Below are positions 60,187 to 64,000 of a DNA stretch of 64,000 bases, one piece after another. The DNA is taken from NCBI RefSeq assembly GCF_003337375.1, contig NZ_QPJD01000007.1, positions 1-64,000 on the forward strand, read 5' to 3'. The notes beneath the pieces are model-generated. The model searched no databases and had not been told where the DNA came from. It saw nothing but the letters and a program-made list of their open reading frames with translations. The translations under genes and the position numbers were made by a program. Source of the stretch: Paenibacillus prosopidis (GTDB lineage: Bacteria > Bacillota > Bacilli > Paenibacillales > Paenibacillaceae). How positions within the stretch are numbered: the stretch's first letter is position 1; the number at the start of each line of letters is the position of its first letter.

Positions 60187-60984
60187 TCAATTGGTAAAGT
60201 CAATCCGTTCATGATGCGTATATACATTCATTTCGCCGCTACGAATAAAACCTACGCACGTTATGCCAAGATCGTCTGCGAGACGAAGCGCGAGATCGGT
60301 CGGTGCAGACTTGCTGAGCATAATGCCGCAGCCGATCTTAGCCGCCTTCAGCACCGCTTCCGAGGAAAGCCTGCCGCTGAACGCGATCACCTTATCCGAG
60401 GTACGGAGCCGGTGCAGAAGGCAATAGCCGAACAGCTTATCGAGCGCGTTATGGCGGCCAATATCCGTCCGGACGGCCAGCAGCTTGGTCGAAGTGCCAA
60501 TCGCCGCATTATGAACGCCGCCCGTGCTGCGGAAATCCGGCGAGCTGTCCTGCAGCTCCCGCATAAACTTAATGCACTGCCCGGCTTTAATTCGCGTGCG
60601 GGTTATGATGGTTTTCGCGGTCAGCATATCATTGTGAAAATAAAACTGCCGGCTCTTCCCGCAGCAAGAGCCGATAAACCGTTTCGTATAATAATCGCGG
60701 CTCACTGATTGCTTATGCTCGAGTTCAATATAAGCAAAGCCTGTATCTTCGTGGATGGACAATGCTTTAACTTGACCGGCTGAACGAATAACGCCTTCTG
60801 AAGCGAGGATGCCGATGACCAGCTCCTGCAAATGGGACGGCGAGCACACTAAAGTCGCAAACTCTTCGCCATCCAGCTTTAATGTAAGCGCAAATTCCGT
60901 CGCGATCTCGTCGTCCATCTCGAAGTGCGCGCTTCCGTCGTATTTCAGTATGCGCCACTTCGTCGTGTTCGAATTTTCCGTCAG
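60187..60984 (-). CDS. fdhD: Formate dehydrogenase accessory sulfurtransferase FdhD, probable CTG start
   Basis: About 265 residues. FdhD moves sulfur from a desulfurase to the molybdenum cofactor of formate dehydrogenases. Visible blocks: DDEIATEFALTLKLDGEEF, CSPSHLQELVIGILASEGVI, the Cys pair in RFIGSCCGKSRQ, STGGVHNAA, DIGRHNALDKLFG, SGRLSSEAVLKAAKIGCGI. The first in-frame ATG (60918) would cut into the conserved N-terminus. Upstream codons keep homologous-looking sequence (TENSNTTKWRILKYDGSAHFE) back to CTG 60984, with GGGGGAGG five bases before it. It lies 35 bp after the molybdoenzyme gene. Confidence 0.85.
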   Translation of the reverse strand: MTENSNTTKWRILKYDGSAHFEMDDEIATEFALTLKLDGEEFATLVCSPSHLQELVIGILASEGVIRSAGQVKALSIHEDTGFAYIELEHKQSVSRDYYTKRFIGSCCGKSRQFYFHNDMLTAKTIITRTRIKAGQCIKFMRELQDSSPDFRSTGGVHNAAIGTSTKLLAVRTDIGRHNALDKLFGYCLLHRLRTSDKVIAFSGRLSSEAVLKAAKIGCGIMLSKSAPTDLALRLADDLGITCVGFIRSGEMNVYTHHERIDFTN

Positions 60985-61019
60985 AGCCGCCTCCCCCTCT
61001 CTGCCTTCTTGGCTTCTGC

Positions 61020-63374
61020 TTATGCGGGAGGCTCCATCTCCAGCTCCTCGATCCGCTTCTCTGTATATTTCGTGTCCTTCAAAGCATGATACGTATCCGC
61101 CCGCTCCACGACGACCGATGCGTTATATTCGGGAATGCCCGCATGCGGCTCATACACCCCTCTGTGGAAAAGGTAATTGCCCTCTGGCCAGTACAGCTCG
61201 ATATTGCCTCGCGCAATGGCTTCGCGCTTGGCTCTGCCGTGGAAGGTACCGCTGCGGTTGTAGACGACAACCGCGTCACCTTCCGCGATACCGAGCTCTG
61301 CTGCATCCGTCTCATTCATCAGCACATCGTAGCGGCCAGCGTCGTTGAAAGCATCCTTTTGCCCATAAATCATTGAATTGAACTGCTTGCCCCGCCTTGT
61401 TGTAGCATAAAAGTGTCCCTCCGGCTTACGAAGCTCAGGCAGCTCGATCGCCAGCAGATTGCCCTTTCCGTCAACGGTCGGACAAATGCCGCCCTCGCAC
61501 AACCATGCTCCGCCCCATTGAAACACATCGCCTTGCTTATTCAAATGCTGTATCCCGTCGTAAAGGGGAGCGCTGAGCGCAATTTCTCTGCGGATCGCTT
61601 CGGCATCATTGAAGGTAATAGCTGTTTTAAGCTCGGGCCGAATACGAGCAGCCAGATCGGCGTATATTTGCCATTCCGCGCGAGCCTCTCCGATACGCGG
61701 ACCGTCGATGGCCGGCGAGAAATAAACCATCCGCTCCGTAGACGTGGAAGTGCCGCCGCCCGGCTGCTCATATCGCGTCATCGCCGGAAGGACGATCACC
61801 TCCTCCTGCGCATCAAGCAGCGTCGAGCTGTTCAATACGATGTCCTGGTGTACCCTTATATCAACTGCCTCTAGGCAGCGCTTCACAAAATCAGGATCCG
61901 GCATCGTCTCGATAAAGTTGCCGCCCGATGTATAGAACAGCTTCAGCTTGCGTTCATGCCGTTCGGGCAGAAGTGCATTTTCCAGCGACACGCCTACGAT
62001 ATCGCCCTGCCATTCCGGCAGCTTAAAGCCCCAAAGGCTTTCAATGCGGCTAATGTCTGCTCCTTTAAACTCGCCGCCAGGCAGGCTGAACGGATCGGCG
62101 CCCATTTCGCCGGAGCCTTGTACGCCGCTATGGCCGCGTATCGGCATTAAGCCGCAATGCTCACGGCCGAGAAAGCCCCTCAGCAGCGCAAGGTTTGCAA
62201 CCTGCGAAATATTATCCGTCCCGAACCGGTGCTGCGTCAGCCCCATGCTCCACACAAAAACGCCGGACTTCGACGCCGCAAGCAGCCTTGCGAATTCACC
62301 CATCCGCTCCTTCGTCAGCCCGGACGACTTCTCAAGCAGCTCCCAGCTCTGCTGCAGTACATGCGGCTTAAGTGCCTCATATCCATTCACATGCTCCCTA
62401 ACAAAAGCATGATCGATCGCTGAGCCGGGCTGCTCTTCCTCCATCTCGAACCACTGCTTCATGACGCCGTGCATGAACGCAATGTCACCGCCGATGTTGA
62501 CCTGGTAGAAGTCATCGGCCAGCTTCGTGCCGAACAAAGCGGATTCCGGTATCGACGGAATCCAGTAGCCTTCCATGGCCGGCTCGCGATAGGGATTAAT
62601 GACGATAATTTTCGTCCCTTTCCGCTTAGCGGCATACATATACTTCGTCGACACCGGCTGGTTGTTTGCCGCCACGCTTCCCCAGAAGACGAGCACATCC
62701 GTCCCGATCCAATCCTTATAATTGCACGTTGAAGCGCCGACTCCAACCGACCGCTTCATCGCGGTCTTGGAAGGAGAGTGACATATGCGGGATGCATTAT
62801 CGATATTGTTCGTGCCGATTAGACGCGCCGCCTTGGCCGCTGCGTAATACGACTCATTCGTGATCCCGCGCGCCGTTAAGTAAAATGCCAGCTGCTTCGG
62901 ATCGATTGCCCGCGCTTTGGCTGCGATGCGATCAAGCGCTTCATCCCATGACAGCCTGCGGAAGCTGCGCTCCCCCTTGCTGCGGATAAGCGGATAAGGC
63001 AGCCTTCCAAGCTTACGCAATTCCGAGCTTCCGAGCTTCCGCAGCTCTTCGATATCCGCATGCAGCATTGCAGGCTTAATGGCCGGCATCGTATTCAGCC
63101 GCAGCACATTAAGCCTTGTCGTGCAGATATGCGGTCCTTCCAGCGTCTGATCATACAGCCCGGATACGCCGAGCGCGCAGCCGTCGCATACTCCTTGCGT
63201 TAAAATCCGGTATGCATAAGGCAGATTATCGCGGTTATCCCAAACAACCTTGATTGTGTCACGAATATGATGCGGTTTAATACGCCCCAGACCGAACGGC
63301 GCTTTGCTGACCCACAGCTTCGGATCCGGCCGTTTCGGCAGCTTAACCGGCCCTGTATGCATCGTTTTCGTCAT
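61020..63374 (-). CDS. Molybdopterin oxidoreductase, FdhF/YdeP type (formate-dehydrogenase-like alpha subunit)
   Basis: 784 residues. N-terminal Fe-S region with CDGC (63, 66) and a further Cys at 84; the fourth ligand is not obvious. Mo-bis-MGD domains follow: the Mo ligand Cys is at about 198 (NASRICHSPS), with LVFWGSVAANNQ, GTKIIVINPYREPA and GHSGVQGSGEMGADPF, and the C-terminal MopB dinucleotide domain (MNETDAAELGIAEGDAVVVYN). The Cys at the Mo site replaces selenocysteine of E. coli FdhH. Probable reaction is formate oxidation, but YdeP-type relatives are poorly defined. Paired with fdhD. GAGGTGA precedes the ATG. Six palindromes lie upstream. Confidence 0.88.
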   Translation of the reverse strand: MTKTMHTGPVKLPKRPDPKLWVSKAPFGLGRIKPHHIRDTIKVVWDNRDNLPYAYRILTQGVCDGCALGVSGLYDQTLEGPHICTTRLNVLRLNTMPAIKPAMLHADIEELRKLGSSELRKLGRLPYPLIRSKGERSFRRLSWDEALDRIAAKARAIDPKQLAFYLTARGITNESYYAAAKAARLIGTNNIDNASRICHSPSKTAMKRSVGVGASTCNYKDWIGTDVLVFWGSVAANNQPVSTKYMYAAKRKGTKIIVINPYREPAMEGYWIPSIPESALFGTKLADDFYQVNIGGDIAFMHGVMKQWFEMEEEQPGSAIDHAFVREHVNGYEALKPHVLQQSWELLEKSSGLTKERMGEFARLLAASKSGVFVWSMGLTQHRFGTDNISQVANLALLRGFLGREHCGLMPIRGHSGVQGSGEMGADPFSLPGGEFKGADISRIESLWGFKLPEWQGDIVGVSLENALLPERHERKLKLFYTSGGNFIETMPDPDFVKRCLEAVDIRVHQDIVLNSSTLLDAQEEVIVLPAMTRYEQPGGGTSTSTERMVYFSPAIDGPRIGEARAEWQIYADLAARIRPELKTAITFNDAEAIRREIALSAPLYDGIQHLNKQGDVFQWGGAWLCEGGICPTVDGKGNLLAIELPELRKPEGHFYATTRRGKQFNSMIYGQKDAFNDAGRYDVLMNETDAAELGIAEGDAVVVYNRSGTFHGRAKREAIARGNIELYWPEGNYLFHRGVYEPHAGIPEYNASVVVERADTYHALKDTKYTEKRIEELEMEPPA

Positions 63375-63414
63375 AAACGATTCACCTCGTTAATAAACGT
63401 TATTAGGGTTACTG

Positions 63415-63441
63415 CTGTCTGTCTGTCTGTCCGTCCGTCCG
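63415..63441. repeat. Tetranucleotide repeat (CTGT)4(CCGT)2
   Basis: Four CTGT units followed by CCGT units, 40-67 bp upstream of the molybdoenzyme start, within its likely promoter or leader. Confidence 0.9.
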
Positions 63442-63475
63442 CACACACATTCAGTCTCGTGAACCAAACTCACTA

Positions 63476-63658
63476 AATAGTGAAGTTCGCTTCACTATTT
63501 TTCGCGCTCAACCGAAGTTCCGTAAAAAGAGTGAGGTAAATCTCACTCTACGTGAAGCTAGCTTCACGGGGAATGAGTTTGCCTCACTAAATCAAATTTA
63601 CATCCGCTTCTAGCATGATTTAATGAGGTTAACCTCACTGTATAATGAGCTTCCCTCA
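63476..63658. promoter_or_regulatory. Array of six TGA(A/G)G palindromes upstream of the molybdoenzyme gene
   Basis: Perfect arms: AATAGTGAAG/CTTCACTATT (63476-63499), AGAGTGAG/CTCACTCT (63528-63549), CGTGAAGCT/AGCTTCACG (63551-63568) and TGAGGTT/AACCTCA (63624-63637). Weaker TGAG/CTCA units are centred at 63580 and 63652. Centres are 51, 21, 20.5, 50.5 and 21.5 bp apart. A regulator-binding array is inferred. Otherwise the gap 63375-63848 holds only the short repeat at 63415 and a possible 28-codon frame. Confidence 0.6.
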
Positions 63659-63745
63659 CTAAGCTTCACTCACTAATCCATATGCCAGCCCAATCCTCAT
63701 GCATACATACTCATTTACACTTACACACCTGCATGCCCAGTAACC

Positions 63746-63832
63746 TTAATCAACAAAGAAAGCGCATACATATCCATGTGAAAAGCAAGCTTTTAGCAAA
63801 GACAGACAGAGCAATCCCGGTACCCTGCCCAT
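63746..63832 (-). CDS. Possible 28-aa hydrophobic peptide
   Basis: The ATG is preceded by GGAGG about 11 bases upstream, immediately after the stop of the gene at the window edge. The product MGRVPGLLCLSLLKACFSHG... is hydrophobic with three Cys. It could be a coupled small gene or chance; there is no independent support. Confidence 0.25.
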   Translation of the reverse strand: MGRVPGLLCLSLLKACFSHGYVCAFFVD

Positions 63833-63848
63833 CCCTCGGGCAACCTCC

Positions 63849-64000
63849 TCACAAAGGCAGAACCTGCACCGCCGCTTGCTTGCCGCTAACCTGAATGCCC
63901 GACTGCTTCTTGCCGCTCCCGGCAAGGTCCTTGACCATTCGCTCAAGCAGCTCCTTCGCCTTCGGTCCTTCCTTGCCTTGAATGCGCACAATGAGCTGGA
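63849..64000 (-). CDS. C-terminal 50 residues of an unidentified protein (5' end outside window)
   Basis: An open frame entering from the right edge reads QLIVRIQGKEGPKAKELLER, MVKDLAGSGKKQ and then SGIQVSGKQAAVQVLPL before TGA. It has a strand-helix-strand pattern and Lys/Gly-rich composition. I do not recognise the family, and the rest of the gene is not visible. Confidence 0.6.
   Translation of the reverse strand, partial: QLIVRIQGKEGPKAKELLERMVKDLAGSGKKQSGIQVSGKQAAVQVLPL

Noticed and set aside
60767..60958. Small frame overlapping the fdhD 5' end
   Set aside because: It is a shifted-frame shadow of the conserved FdhD N-terminus.

Overview
The window looks like chromosomal DNA from an endospore-forming member of the Bacillales, most probably Paenibacillus or a close relative. 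This is inferred from gene content (spo0M, a YjcZ-type sporulation peptide, a fadN/fadA/fadE/fadF set, a ywjA-type ABC exporter, UgtP-like and TraX-like proteins), strong GGAGG ribosome binding sites, frequent GTG/TTG starts and a moderately GC-rich base composition. No rRNA, tRNA, CRISPR array or intact prophage was seen.

Layout. 1-3.3 kb is an accessory edge: the 3' part of an IS110-family transposase, a CBS-domain protein, and an AT-rich two-gene unit (DeoR-type regulator plus deoxyribonucleotidase). 3.4-5.5 kb holds a PIG-L deacetylase and several very small genes. 5.7-18.4 kb is a near-complete fatty-acid beta-oxidation locus: a minus-strand run fadF-fadN-fadA-fadE-lcfA-thioesterase, divergent from etfB-etfA, with a cre-like site between them. 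Acyl-CoA dehydrogenase passes electrons to EtfAB, and the FadF membrane Fe-S protein probably passes them to quinone. 18.9-24.2 kb holds a degenerate SRAP protein, an AraC regulator, a Fur-controlled unit (beta-propeller-like protein, flavodoxin, unknown protein) and a membrane-anchored protein. 24.4-30.8 kb carries ilvA, an aldo/keto reductase, and a run of glycosyltransferase, MFS transporter, TVP38-like protein and small genes. 31-42.3 kb has a secreted esterase bracketed by direct repeats, an exporter plus AlkC-type glycosylase, spo0M plus a sensor kinase, mscL plus a NUDIX gene, a frameshifted tyrosinase-like gene, a repeat-containing Cys-rich protein, a TraX-like protein and a Ser/Thr kinase. 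43-50.5 kb is signalling: a response regulator, a very large hybrid kinase, an aldo/keto reductase and an HD-GYP protein. 50.8-60.1 kb has a membrane-anchored PPIase, an aldose epimerase, nucleoside salvage genes (deoC divergent from a purine nucleoside phosphorylase, then a secreted 5'-nucleotidase with LysM), a DUF985 cupin and a ywjA-type exporter. 60.2-63.4 kb is a molybdoenzyme (FdhF/YdeP type) with FdhD.

The most unusual material lies between genes. There is a two-hairpin element present twice with identical geometry and compensatory arm changes (16.3 and 58.0 kb), with a truncated third copy at 5.7 kb. A roughly 24-bp repeat (GCTATATTGGAT...) occurs about ten times at three loci. Six TGA-rich palindromes with near-helical spacing lie upstream of the formate-dehydrogenase-like operon. 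Among proteins, the SRAP homologue has lost all its expected active-site residues, and the Fur-controlled flavodoxin unit includes two proteins I do not recognise.
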